64,000 nucleotides of DNA from Amycolatopsis vastitatis (GTDB lineage Bacteria > Actinomycetota > Actinomycetes > Mycobacteriales > Pseudonocardiaceae), in the NCBI RefSeq assembly GCF_002234595.1, contig NZ_NMUL01000031.1, positions 1 through 64,000 of the forward strand, in the 5' to 3' direction. The notes beneath the pieces are model-generated. The model made no database searches and was not told where the DNA came from. It saw only the letters and a program-made list of their open reading frames with translations. A program made the translations under genes and the position numbers. Shown here one piece after another: positions 49,342 to 57,593 of this stretch; within the stretch, counting starts at the first letter, position 1; each line of letters opens with the position of its first letter.

Positions 49342-50256
49342 ATGACTTCGGACCTGCTCGGGGCGGCGGCCGCCGGCACCTGGACACTCGGCGACCTGAC
49401 GGTCAACCGCATCGGCTTCGGCGCGATGCGCTTGCCGCAATACGGCCAGGCGTTCGCGCCCGGCGCCGTCCCGCGCGACCGCGAGCAGGCGATCGCCGTG
49501 CTGCGCCGGGCCGTCGAGCTCGGTGTCGACCACATCGACACGGCAGCGTTCTACTTCTCCCGGCTGCGGTCGGCCAACGAGCTGATCAACCGCGCGCTGG
49601 CGCCGTACCCGGCCGGCCTGGTCATCGCGACAAAGGTAGGACCATCCCGTGATCCCTCCGGTGAGTGGTTGCCCCTGGCCACCCCGGAGCAGCTGCGCGG
49701 GCAGGTCGAAGAGAACCTGCGTCAGCTCGGCCGCGACCACCTCGACCTGGTCAACCTGCGCGTCGCCGGGCTCGGTTCGATCACCGAGCACTTCGGGGTG
49801 CTGGCCGGGCTGCGGGACGCGGGCCTGATCCGGCACCTCGGCATCTCCAACGCGCGGCCGGAGCACCTCGCGCAAGCGCAGACCGTCGCGCCCGTGGTGT
49901 GCGTGCAGAACGCGTACGGCTTCGCTTACCGCAGGGGACAGGACGCGTTCGTCGACACCTGCGGCGAGCAGGGTGTCGCGTTCGTGCCCTTCTTCGCGAT
50001 CGCCGGCGCCGGGCGCGAGGCGGGGACCGGCGGCGACGAGCACGAGGAAGTACTCGCCATCGCCCGGGACCACGGGGCGAGCCCGGTGCGGGTGCGGCTC
50101 GCCTGGGCGCTGCGGCGAGGACCGCACGTCCTCGTCATCCCGGGGACCGGAAGCCCGGACCACCTGGAGGACAACGTCGCGGCCGGCGCTCTCCGGCTCA
50201 CCGCGGACGAACTGTCCCGGCTCGACGCCGTTCACCGGGCGGCCCCGGAGCGGTGA
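49342..50256 (+). CDS. Aldo/keto reductase
   Basis: A 304-residue NADPH-dependent reductase: LGDLTVNRIGFGAMRLP, GVDHIDTAAFYFSRLRSANELINRAL (Asp and Tyr of the catalytic set), DLVNLRV, LRDAGLIRHLGISN and the cofactor end VIPGTGSPDHLEDNVAAG. The catalytic Lys and His follow in IATKVG and DLVNLRV, where the usual His is replaced by Asn. It belongs to the general aldo/keto reductase class reducing aldehydes or ketones; substrate unknown. ATG 49342 has no strong ribosome site. Confidence 0.9.
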   Translation: MTSDLLGAAAAGTWTLGDLTVNRIGFGAMRLPQYGQAFAPGAVPRDREQAIAVLRRAVELGVDHIDTAAFYFSRLRSANELINRALAPYPAGLVIATKVGPSRDPSGEWLPLATPEQLRGQVEENLRQLGRDHLDLVNLRVAGLGSITEHFGVLAGLRDAGLIRHLGISNARPEHLAQAQTVAPVVCVQNAYGFAYRRGQDAFVDTCGEQGVAFVPFFAIAGAGREAGTGGDEHEEVLAIARDHGASPVRVRLAWALRRGPHVLVIPGTGSPDHLEDNVAAGALRLTADELSRLDAVHRAAPER

Positions 50257-50292
50257 ACCACGGGGAATCCGGCCGCCGGGGACTGGTGAACC

Positions 50293-50970
50293 TCAGAGGG
50301 GGAAGTTCGCGCTGATGCCGTCCAGGACATAGGACAGGCGTCGTTCGAAGGCCTCGTCCGGGCTTTCGGATGGCCCGGTGTTGGTGAACCATCTGCTGAC
50401 CAGGGGGTATCTGCCGCTGTCGAGCGCGGACCGCACGTAGTCGCCGGCGGTGTCGTCCAGCGGCGCGGGCTCTGCTGCCGCCCTGACGGATTCGGCGAGG
50501 GCGAACCCGCGGACGAAGGTCACGATGGTGCGCCAGATGTCGAGCAGCTGCGGCATGGACAGGCCGTGGCCGTCGATCAGCGTCAGCGTCGATTCGGCCA
50601 TGGCGAGGGTGTGGGGGCCGAAGCTCGTCGCGCGGAGGATCCGGCCGGCCATCCACGGGTGCCGCAGGGTGACGCGGCGCAGGGTGTGGGCGATTTCGGA
50701 CAGGTCGGTGCGCCACTCGCCGGTGGGTGGCGGCGCGATGGCCTCCGCGCTGACCAGGTCGGACATGAGGGCGAGGAGGTCGTCGCGGTGGTCGACGTAC
50801 CGGTACAGGGACATGGTGCCCGCGCCGAGGTCTTTGGCGACCCGGCGCATGGTCACCGCGTCGAGCCCCTCGGCGTCCGCGATGCGGATCCCCGCTTGGG
50901 CGATGCGCTCGTAGGACAGCGGGGTGCGCGTATCCCGCGTGGCTTCTTCAACACGATTCCAGGCGACCAT
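50293..50970 (-). CDS. TetR/AcrR-family transcriptional regulator
   Basis: A 225-residue regulator: helix-turn-helix at about 15-65 (LSYERIAQAGIRIADAEGLDAVTMRRVAKDLGAGTMSLYRYVDHRDDLLALM) followed by a TetR_C domain of the TetR subclass. ATG 50970 is preferred because earlier starts would run through the operator. It is divergent from a TetX-like flavoprotein gene and shares a 13 bp-armed palindrome with it, so it should repress that gene until the substrate or a relative binds. Confidence 0.92.
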   Translation of the reverse strand: MVAWNRVEEATRDTRTPLSYERIAQAGIRIADAEGLDAVTMRRVAKDLGAGTMSLYRYVDHRDDLLALMSDLVSAEAIAPPPTGEWRTDLSEIAHTLRRVTLRHPWMAGRILRATSFGPHTLAMAESTLTLIDGHGLSMPQLLDIWRTIVTFVRGFALAESVRAAAEPAPLDDTAGDYVRSALDSGRYPLVSRWFTNTGPSESPDEAFERRLSYVLDGISANFPL

Positions 50971-50991
50971 TTGCCGCAGATCGTACGCTGC

Positions 50992-51024
50992 GCGTACGTT
51001 GTACTCAACAGGTACAACGTACGC
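50992..51024. promoter_or_regulatory. TetR-type operator, 13 bp arms
   Basis: GCGTACGTTGTAC (50992-51004) and GTACAACGTACGC (51012-51024) form a perfect inverted repeat with a 7 bp spacer, ending 13 bases before the flavoprotein start. A further GTACGC copy lies at 50983-50988. Confidence 0.85.
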
Positions 51025-51037
51025 AAGGAGATGCTCC

Positions 51038-52183
51038 ATGAGAACCCCCCATCACCCGATCGCGATCATCGGCGCCGGCCTGGGCGGCCTGGCCCTCGCG
51101 CGGGTCCTGCACACCCGCGGCATCGAGGCGGCGGTGTTCGAGCGGGAAGCGGGCCGGCACGTCCGCACGCAGGGCGGCATGCTCGACATCCACGAGGACT
51201 CCGGCCGGCTCGCCCTGCGCGCCGCGGGCCTGGACGAGCCGTTCCGCGCGATCATCCACCCCGGCGGGGAGGCGCTGCGCCTGCTGGACCGCGACGCGAA
51301 CGTCGCCCTGCAGGAAGCGGACGACACCACCGGCGGGCGCCCCGAAGTCGACCGTGGCCAGTTGCGTGACCTCTTTCTGGACGCCCTCCCGGACGACGCG
51401 ATCCGCTGGGGCGCCCAAGCCACCGAGGCCAGGCCGCTGGGCGAGGGCCGCCACGAGGTCACCTTCGCCGACGGCCGCACCATCACCACCGACCTGCTCG
51501 TCGGCGCCGACGGCGCGTGGTCGCGAATCCGGCCACTCGTCTCGGCCGCCCACCCCGCCTACACCGGCATCTCCTTCGTCGAGGCCGACCTGCTCGACGC
51601 GGACACCCGCCACCCCGGCAGCGCCGACCTCATCGGCGGCGGCTTCTTCATCGCCCTGGACGGCGAACGGGGGATCCTCGCCCACCGCGAAACCGACGGC
51701 AGCCTGCACGTCTACGCCGGCTTGCGTGCCGAAGAGGACTACCTGGACAGCATCGACTTCACCGACACCGCGGCGGCGAAGGCCGCGCTGCTGACCCACT
51801 TCGCCGGCTGGCACGACCGCTTCCACACGCTGCTGACCGACGCCGACGGCGCACTGGTGCCGCGCCGCGTCAACGCGCTCCCGGTCGGGCACCGCTGGGA
51901 CCGCGTCCCCGGCGTCACCCTGCTGGGCGACGCCGCCCACCTCATGTCGCCGTTCGCCGGCGAAGGCGCCAACCTCGCCATGCTCGACGGCGCCGAGCTG
52001 GCCCAGGCCATCGCCGCCCACCCCGGCGACACCGAGACGGCGCTGGCCGCCTACGAACAAGCGCTCTTCCCCCGCAGCGAGGACTCGGCCGCCGAGTCGG
52101 CCGCCTCGCTGGAGCTGATGTTCGGCCCCGACCCGGTCACCCGCCTCGTCGACCGGTTCGCGTCCTTCCGGCAAGAGGCCTGA
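51038..52183 (+). CDS. TetX-like FAD-dependent monooxygenase
   Basis: A 381-residue flavoprotein of the tetracycline-destructase/TetX fold: FAD motif IAIIGAGLGGLALARVLHTRG, GGMLDIHEDSGRLALRAAGL, PEVDRGQLRDLFLDALPDDAIRWG, GADGAWSRIRPLV and GDAAHLMSPFAGEGANLAMLDGAELA. The length and order match TetX (about 388 residues) more than the larger aromatic hydroxylases. Such enzymes hydroxylate tetracyclines, but related ones act on other polyketides. Controlled by the divergent TetR-type gene. Substrate is inferred only from fold and neighbour. Confidence 0.85.
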   Translation: MRTPHHPIAIIGAGLGGLALARVLHTRGIEAAVFEREAGRHVRTQGGMLDIHEDSGRLALRAAGLDEPFRAIIHPGGEALRLLDRDANVALQEADDTTGGRPEVDRGQLRDLFLDALPDDAIRWGAQATEARPLGEGRHEVTFADGRTITTDLLVGADGAWSRIRPLVSAAHPAYTGISFVEADLLDADTRHPGSADLIGGGFFIALDGERGILAHRETDGSLHVYAGLRAEEDYLDSIDFTDTAAAKAALLTHFAGWHDRFHTLLTDADGALVPRRVNALPVGHRWDRVPGVTLLGDAAHLMSPFAGEGANLAMLDGAELAQAIAAHPGDTETALAAYEQALFPRSEDSAAESAASLELMFGPDPVTRLVDRFASFRQEA

Positions 52184-52189
52184 ACGACG

Positions 52190-53341
52190 CTATTGCGTCG
52201 GGCGGCCAGCTCCCGCGTAGTCGTCGCCGTCACGGCGGTACGAGTGGACCTGCACCGCCTGGCCGGTCTGCGGGGCGTCGATCATCTGCTGGTTGCCGAT
52301 GTAGAGACCGACGTGGTGGATCTTCGTCGACGGCTCGCCGTAGAAGATCAGGTCGCCCAGCTGCGGGTCGGTCACGTGCGGCACGCTCCGGAACTGCGTG
52401 TCGGCCGTGCGCATCAGCTTGACGCCGGCGCTCGCGTACGCCGCCGTCGTCAAGCCCGAGCAGTCGAAGCCCGGGTCGTTGCCGCCGGTGCCGTTGCCGC
52501 CCCAGATGTAGGGGAGCCCGATCTTGTCGATGGCGAAGTTCACCGCGCTCAGCACCGCCGCGTTCGGCGCCGCCGAGCCCTGGCCGACCGTGCCGTACAC
52601 GTTCACCGTGGCCAGCGTGCGGTGCAGGAACAGCGGCGCCGGCTGCAGCGTGCTGACCGAGTTCCACCACACCTGGCCCTGGGACAGGTCGTGGCCGTCG
52701 GCGCAGAGCGCGCGGCCGGTGGTCAGGGCCGCGTCGTCGATGTTCTGCACATCGGGCTTCCCGCCCGACGCGCTCGCCTGGTACTTGCCCCAGATCGCCG
52801 GGGACAGCTGCATCGGCCCGGCCGCGTTCGCCGTCGAGACGACCTTGTTGTAGAAGTCGCGCACCTCGATGGTGCCGAGCGGCTTGTCCAGCACGCCGGT
52901 GGTGCCGAACTGGCCGCCGCGCGCACGGCCGTGGTCCGTGGTCACCTTTCCGACCGCGGCCAGCGTGACCCACGAAAGGTGGCAGCCGGGGACGTCCTTG
53001 CCCAGTTTCGTCGTCGCCTTCGCGTAGCCGACCATCGCGCGCAGCGGGACGTCGAGCCACTGGCTGGTCTTGGACGCCCAGGCGTCGAACTCGCTCGCTT
53101 CCGGCACCTTCGGCGGCGCCGAGGTCTGCGGCGAGGTCCGTGGCGCGCTCGACGACGGCTTCGGCGGCGCCGAGGTGACCGTCGCGGCGGCGTTCGTGGT
53201 CTCCTGCTGCTTCGGCGCGAGCAGGACGCCGGTCACCAGCGCGGCCGCGACGACGACCACCGCGGCGACCACGACGACGGGCTTGCGGCGACGGGGTTCT
53301 CCGGCCGTCTCTTCCGGGGCGGCCTCGGGCTCCTCGCTCAC
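52190..53341 (-). CDS. Membrane-anchored NlpC/P60 peptidoglycan hydrolase
   Basis: A 383-residue protein: one membrane helix (VVVVAAVVVVAAALVTGVLLA), a Ser/Thr/Pro-rich linker (SAPPKPSSSAPRTSPQTSAP), a lytic-transglycosylase-like middle part (about 90-240, GPMQLSPAIWGKYQAS), and an NlpC/P60 domain at the end with the nucleophile in DPGFDCSGLTTAAY and the His in HHVGLYIGNQQMIDAP. It likely cuts peptide bonds in cell-wall muropeptides outside the membrane. GTG 53341 overlaps the nucleoside hydrolase stop. Confidence 0.9.
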   Translation of the reverse strand: MSEEPEAAPEETAGEPRRRKPVVVVAAVVVVAAALVTGVLLAPKQQETTNAAATVTSAPPKPSSSAPRTSPQTSAPPKVPEASEFDAWASKTSQWLDVPLRAMVGYAKATTKLGKDVPGCHLSWVTLAAVGKVTTDHGRARGGQFGTTGVLDKPLGTIEVRDFYNKVVSTANAAGPMQLSPAIWGKYQASASGGKPDVQNIDDAALTTGRALCADGHDLSQGQVWWNSVSTLQPAPLFLHRTLATVNVYGTVGQGSAAPNAAVLSAVNFAIDKIGLPYIWGGNGTGGNDPGFDCSGLTTAAYASAGVKLMRTADTQFRSVPHVTDPQLGDLIFYGEPSTKIHHVGLYIGNQQMIDAPQTGQAVQVHSYRRDGDDYAGAGRPTQ

Positions 53342-54300
53342 CGGGCGGCCCCGGTCAGCCGGTCGAGGACGAAGCCGCGCAGGCCGTCGAGATCGGTGTC
53401 CACGGCCACTTCGATCGGCCGGCCGGGCACGAACTGCGGATCGTCTTCGCCGAGCCGCCGCCGGTCGACCAGGGTCTGCCCGCGGGCCGGGCCCAGCCCG
53501 CAGTCGACGTCGACGCGGTAGGTCTCGGTGCGCAGGATGCCCGGCGAGATCGCCTCGGCGACCGCGACCGCGTCGTGCATGACCATGCGGTCTTCGCCGA
53601 ACACGCGCGTGTAGTGCTGCCGGTAGGTCGACGTCAGTCCTTCGAGCGTGGCGCCGACCGGGCCCGACGCGGCCAGCTTCGCCAGCCACTCGCCGTCGAC
53701 GGCGCAGCGGTGGGTGAGGTCCAGCGGCACCAGCACGACCGGCACGTCCTCCTCGACCAGCACGCGGCGCGCCGCTTCGGGGTCGCTCCAGATGTTGAAC
53801 TCCGCGGCGGTCGTGCTGTTGCCGAACGTCACCCCGCCGCCCATGATCACCAGCCGCGCGATCTTCGCCGCCGCGCCCGGGTGCGCCGCGAGCAGCGCGG
53901 CGATGTTCGTCAACGGCCCGATCGGGGCGATGGTCACCGGATCGTCCGAGGACTCCAGCAGGTCCAGCATCAGGCGGACGGCGTCGCGCTCGTCCTGGGG
54001 CCGCGTCGCCTCGGGCAGCGTGTAGGAGTGGCCCGACAGGCCGTCACCGCCGTGGACCGCTTTCGCGTCACGCGGCTTGGAGTACACCAGCGGCCGCGCG
54101 GCCCCGGCCGCCACGGGCACGTCGGCGCGGCCGAACAGCTCCAGCAGGCGCTGCGCGTTGGACGTCGTGCGCTCCAGCGGGACGTTGCCGAAAACCGACG
54201 TCACGCCCAGCAGGTCGACGTCCGGGGACAGCGCCGCCAGCGCGATCGCCAGCGCGTCGTCGACGCCTGGGTCGGTGTCGATGATCAGCTTCGTGCCCAT
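53338..54300 (-). CDS. Inosine-uridine-preferring nucleoside hydrolase
   Basis: A 320-residue hydrolase: LIIDTDPGVDDALAIALAAL is the calcium-binding DTDPGxDDA motif, VTIAPIGPLTNIAALLAAHPG and AEFNIWSDPEAARRVL complete the site, and VVLVPLDLTHRC carries the Asp/Asn/Thr set. It splits ribonucleosides to base plus ribose in the cytosol. ATG 54300 has AAGGGGAG upstream. It is followed by the cell-wall hydrolase with GTGA overlap and divergent from the acyltransferase. Confidence 0.92.
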   Translation of the reverse strand: MGTKLIIDTDPGVDDALAIALAALSPDVDLLGVTSVFGNVPLERTTSNAQRLLELFGRADVPVAAGAARPLVYSKPRDAKAVHGGDGLSGHSYTLPEATRPQDERDAVRLMLDLLESSDDPVTIAPIGPLTNIAALLAAHPGAAAKIARLVIMGGGVTFGNSTTAAEFNIWSDPEAARRVLVEEDVPVVLVPLDLTHRCAVDGEWLAKLAASGPVGATLEGLTSTYRQHYTRVFGEDRMVMHDAVAVAEAISPGILRTETYRVDVDCGLGPARGQTLVDRRRLGEDDPQFVPGRPIEVAVDTDLDGLRGFVLDRLTGAAR

Positions 54301-54352
54301 CCAGCTCCCCTTGCCTGCGAACCCGTCCCGCACACAGGTTACGGTCACGGGC

Positions 54353-55108
54353 ATGACGTCGATGTGGGGTGCGCCCGCGCTGTCGCGGGTGCGGGCCTGG
54401 CGCCGTGCCCGGCAAGACCCGCGGCAGGCCAAGTTCCTGACCGCCGACTCGCTGCGCTGGGTGCTGCGCAACCGCGCGTACACGCCCTGGTACCTGGTCC
54501 GGTACTACCGGCTGCTCAAGTTCCGGCTCGCCAACCCGCACATCATCCTGCGGGGCATGCTCTTCCTCGGCAAGGACGTCGAGATCCACTGCCGCCCCGG
54601 CTACGGGCGGCTGGAGATCGGCCGCTGGGTCCACATCGGCGACGGCAACGCGATCCGCTGCCACGAGGGCTCGCTGCGGATCGGCGACAAGTCCGTGTTC
54701 GGCCGCCAGAACGTCATCAACTGCTACCTCGACATCGAGCTCGGCGCGGCCACGCTTGTCGCCGACTGGGTCTACATCTGTGACTTCGATCACGTCATTT
54801 CGGACATCCACGTGCCGATCAAGGACCAGGGCATCGTGAAGTCGCCGGTGCGGATCGGGCCGGACACCTGGCTCGGCACCAAGGTCAGCGTGCTGAAGGG
54901 CACCCGCATCGGCCGCGGCAGCGTGCTGGGCGCGCACGCGGTCGTCCGTGGTGACATTCCGGACTACTCGATCGCGGTCGGCGCGCCGGCCCGGGTGGTC
55001 CGCAACCGTGAGGACGACTACGCCGCCGACGCCGCACGTCGCGAGGCTGTCGCGGACATGGCGCGGAAGGCGAACAAGGCACTCCAAAAGACCCTCGGCG
55101 AGCAGTAG
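54353..55108 (+). CDS. Hexapeptide-repeat (left-handed beta-helix) acyltransferase
   Basis: A 251-residue protein with an N-terminal helical part of 60 residues and then the left-handed beta-helix: GYGRLEIGRWVHIGDGNAIRC, SLRIGDKSVFGRQNVINCYLDIELGAATLVADWVYICDFDHVISD and SPVRIGPDTWLGTKVSVLKGTRIGRGSVLGAHAVVRGDIPDYSIAVGAPARVVRN. The VGAPARVV end is typical of acetyltransferases in sugar, lipid or polysaccharide assembly. ATG 54353 lies seven bases after TACGGT. Acceptor unknown. Confidence 0.87.
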   Translation: MTSMWGAPALSRVRAWRRARQDPRQAKFLTADSLRWVLRNRAYTPWYLVRYYRLLKFRLANPHIILRGMLFLGKDVEIHCRPGYGRLEIGRWVHIGDGNAIRCHEGSLRIGDKSVFGRQNVINCYLDIELGAATLVADWVYICDFDHVISDIHVPIKDQGIVKSPVRIGPDTWLGTKVSVLKGTRIGRGSVLGAHAVVRGDIPDYSIAVGAPARVVRNREDDYAADAARREAVADMARKANKALQKTLGEQ

Positions 55109-55128
55109 CGGTCGGCGATACTGGCCCG

Positions 55129-55265
55129 GTGGGGGAGAACCGGACCGTCCTGACGCCGGCCGCGCTCGCGCTGTGCGCCGTGGCCTGCTGCCGGGCGTGG
55201 TCGTCGCGGCGACCACGCGCCACTGGGTCGAGCACGCTGGCGGCGGCGAATGCGCGGGCGGCTGA
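55129..55265 (+). pseudogene. Frameshifted small membrane protein gene (possible sequencing artefact)
   Basis: From GTG 55129 a frame with G/C in every third position encodes VGENRTVLTPAALALCAVAC; near 55190 the same codon signature moves to another frame, GLLPGVVVAATTRHWVEHAGG, ending at 55265. Together they would make a protein of about 45 residues with one membrane helix. A single indel near 55180-55200 would join them. It overlaps the next gene by 16 bases. Confidence 0.45.
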
Positions 55266-55645
55266 CCGTGTGGCGTGACTTCCGCGACGTGGCCGTGGCC
55301 GCCCTCCTCGCCCTGGGGGCGTTGACGTGGCTGGTCGTCGTCCCGCTGATGTTCGTCCGGGGCGCGCTGACGGCGGACGGCATGGGACTGGGACCCGGCA
55401 ATCCCGCCGCGGCGAGCGGCACCTTCGAGTGGGCGTCCTGGCTCGGCGCGGGCATCCCGGTCCTCGGCGTGGTCGTTTCCGCGGTCACGCGGCGATGGCG
55501 CTGGACCTGGTTCTACGGGACCTGCGTCGTCGTGGTCGCCGTGGTGGCGGCGGTCCGGTGGGCCCAGACCCGTCCCCATCCGCCACCGCCGCCGGAGCCG
55601 ACGCACTGCGTCGAGCGGAGCGGCGGCGACTCCGACTGTCCCTGA
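55250..55645 (+). CDS. Hypothetical membrane protein with three helices
   Basis: A 131-residue protein with three hydrophobic segments (VAVAALLALGALTWLVVVPLMFVRG, EWASWLGAGIPVLGVVVSAV, TWFYGTCVVVVAVVAAVRW), then a Pro-rich end with a Cys pair (THCVERSGGDSDC) outside the membrane. No family is recognised. It follows, and slightly overlaps, the frameshifted small gene whose end also has a Cys and a His-Trp-Val-Glu stretch. Confidence 0.7.
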   Translation: MRGRLTVWRDFRDVAVAALLALGALTWLVVVPLMFVRGALTADGMGLGPGNPAAASGTFEWASWLGAGIPVLGVVVSAVTRRWRWTWFYGTCVVVVAVVAAVRWAQTRPHPPPPPEPTHCVERSGGDSDCP

Positions 55646-55662
55646 CTTCCGGGCCGCTGCTG

Positions 55663-56229
55663 CTACCGGACGCGCAGCTGCTCGCGGACTTCCATCAGCG
55701 CGAAGCCGAGCAGGTTCAGCCCGCGCCAGTAGTCCGGCTTGGTCGCGTTCTTCTCTTCGCGGGCGAGCCCGCTGCCCCAGACGAGGTCCTTCTTGGACGC
55801 CTCGACGAGCACGGCGTCGCCGGTGCCGAGCAGGAACCGGCGCAGGTCGCGGTGTTGCCGGAATTTGGCCAGGTTGCCGTCGACGACGATGTCGAACCGG
55901 TGCCGCTCCCAGGTGGCGGCGTCGAACCCGTCGACCTCACGCCCGAGCACCTTCGCGGTCTTCGGGTCGGGGGTCTGCCGGATCAGCTCGGCTTTCTCGT
56001 GGTCACCGAACAGCGACGCCTTGCCGGCCATCATGTAGTGCTCGGCGGTCGGGTAGACGAGACCGGCGGCTTCGAACGGGTCGACCCACCACTGGCTCAG
56101 GCAGCTCGCCGTCACCCGCCCGGACTTCGAGGGCGTGTGCCCGTAGAACAGCAGGTACTCGGGCTCCGCACCCTCGTGGACTTTTTCGCGCAACGCCTCG
56201 ACACTGCGGACCCCGTCGACCTTCACCAT
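55663..56229 (-). CDS. NADAR-family (YbiA-like) protein
   Basis: A 188-residue protein of the NADAR family: YLLFYGHTPSKSGRVTASCLSQWWVDPFEAAGLVYPTAEHYMMAGKASLFGDHEKAELI, then VWGSGLAREEKNATKPDYWRGLNLLGFALMEVREQLR. NADAR proteins cleave N-glycosidic bonds in ADP-ribosylated guanines or riboflavin intermediates; YbiA is the E. coli example. The catalytic Glu of TAEHYMM and the WGSGL/WRGxNLLG motifs are kept. ATG 56229 is used. It lies downstream of ilvA on the same strand after a 20 bp gap. Confidence 0.9.
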   Translation of the reverse strand: MVKVDGVRSVEALREKVHEGAEPEYLLFYGHTPSKSGRVTASCLSQWWVDPFEAAGLVYPTAEHYMMAGKASLFGDHEKAELIRQTPDPKTAKVLGREVDGFDAATWERHRFDIVVDGNLAKFRQHRDLRRFLLGTGDAVLVEASKKDLVWGSGLAREEKNATKPDYWRGLNLLGFALMEVREQLRVR

Positions 56230-56249
56230 CCGCCTAGTGGACCACGCCG

Positions 56250-57506
56250 TCACAGCAGGAAGTGGAACAGGGGGCTGCCGGGCTCGATCCGCTCGACCTG
56301 CAGGGGGCTCGCGTCCATCCGGGCCAGCAGTCCCGGAAGGTCGGATGATCGGGCGATCTCCACGCCGACCAGCGCCGGGCCCATCTCGCGGTTGGTGCGC
56401 TTGACGTACTCGAAGCGGGTGATGTCGTCCTCGGGCCCGAGCACCTGCTCGAGGAACCGCCGCAGCGCCCCCGGCTCCTGCGGGAAGCCGACCAGGAAGT
56501 AGTGCTTCAGCCCTTCGTGCATCAGCGAGCGTTCGAGGATCTCGCTGTAGCGGCTGACGTCGTTGTTGCCGCCGGAGATCAGGCAGACGACGGTCTGGCC
56601 GGGCTCGACGTCGACGACCGTGCCGAGCGCCGCCGCCGCGAGCGCGCCCGCCGGCTCGGCGATGATCCCGTCGGACTGGTACATCGCCAGCATCTCGGTG
56701 CACACCGCGCCCTCGGCGACCGCGGTCAGTTCGGCGCCGCTCTCGCGGATCAGCGGATAGGTCACCGCACCGGCCTCGCGCACGGCGGCGCCGTCGACGA
56801 ACGAGTCGAGCTCCGGCAGCCGCACCGGGTGCCCGGCCGCCAGCGCCGCGGCCAGGCAGGCCGCGCCCGCGGGTTCGACGCCGACGATCCGGACGCCCGG
56901 GTGCCGCTCGCGCAGCCAGCTGCCGACCCCGGCGAGCAGCCCGCCGCCGCCGACCGGGACGACCACGACGTCCGGGACGAACCCCAGCTGCTCGACGACT
57001 TCCAGGGCGACCGTGCCCTGGCCGGCGACCGTGCGGACGTCGTCGAACGCGGGGACCAGCGTCGCGCCGGTGCGCTGGGCGTCCTCGTTGGCCGCGGCGA
57101 AGGCGTCTTCGTACGTTTCGCCGACGACGATGACCTCGATGTGCGGGCCACCGAGCGTGGCGATGCGTTCCCGCTTCTGCCGCGGCGTCGTGCCGGGGAC
57201 GTACACGCGGCCGTTCGCGCCGAGCCGCCGGCACGCGTACGCGACGCCCTGGGCGTGGTTGCCCGCGCTGGCGCAGACCACGCCGAGCTCGCGGGTCGGC
57301 TCGTCGAGCTGGACGATGAAGTTGTAGGCCCCGCGGATCTTGTACGACCGGACTGTCTGGAGGTCCTCGCGCTTCACCCAGACCCGGGCGTCCACGCGGG
57401 CCGACAGCCGGGCGCTCGGTTCCAGCGGCGTCCGGGTCACCACCCCGGCCAGCCGCTCGGCGGCCTTTTCGATGGTCGCCGCGGTCACCGTGTCGATGTC
57501 GTGCAC
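56250..57506 (-). CDS. ilvA: Threonine ammonia-lyase (threonine dehydratase), biosynthetic-type with short regulatory end
   Basis: A 418-residue PLP enzyme making 2-oxobutanoate from threonine for isoleucine synthesis. SYKIRGAYNFI holds PLP-lysine Lys56; VVVPVGGGGLLAG is the phosphate-binding glycine loop, and CASAGNHAQGVAYA the SxGNH motif. About 330-418 is a single ACT-like end (HYFLVGFPQEPGALRRFLEQVLGP), shorter than E. coli IlvA. This matches the actinobacterial/Gram-positive type. GTG 57506 is used, since the frame further upstream runs through unrelated sequence. Confidence 0.92.
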   Translation of the reverse strand: MHDIDTVTAATIEKAAERLAGVVTRTPLEPSARLSARVDARVWVKREDLQTVRSYKIRGAYNFIVQLDEPTRELGVVCASAGNHAQGVAYACRRLGANGRVYVPGTTPRQKRERIATLGGPHIEVIVVGETYEDAFAAANEDAQRTGATLVPAFDDVRTVAGQGTVALEVVEQLGFVPDVVVVPVGGGGLLAGVGSWLRERHPGVRIVGVEPAGAACLAAALAAGHPVRLPELDSFVDGAAVREAGAVTYPLIRESGAELTAVAEGAVCTEMLAMYQSDGIIAEPAGALAAAALGTVVDVEPGQTVVCLISGGNNDVSRYSEILERSLMHEGLKHYFLVGFPQEPGALRRFLEQVLGPEDDITRFEYVKRTNREMGPALVGVEIARSSDLPGLLARMDASPLQVERIEPGSPLFHFLL

Positions 57507-57593
57507 CCCGGTGAATCTACGACTCGGGCGCCGGGGGCAACCGCCCGGGCTCCCGGGCGCATCAAAGGGGTGACGACAAGATGGGGGGCGCCG

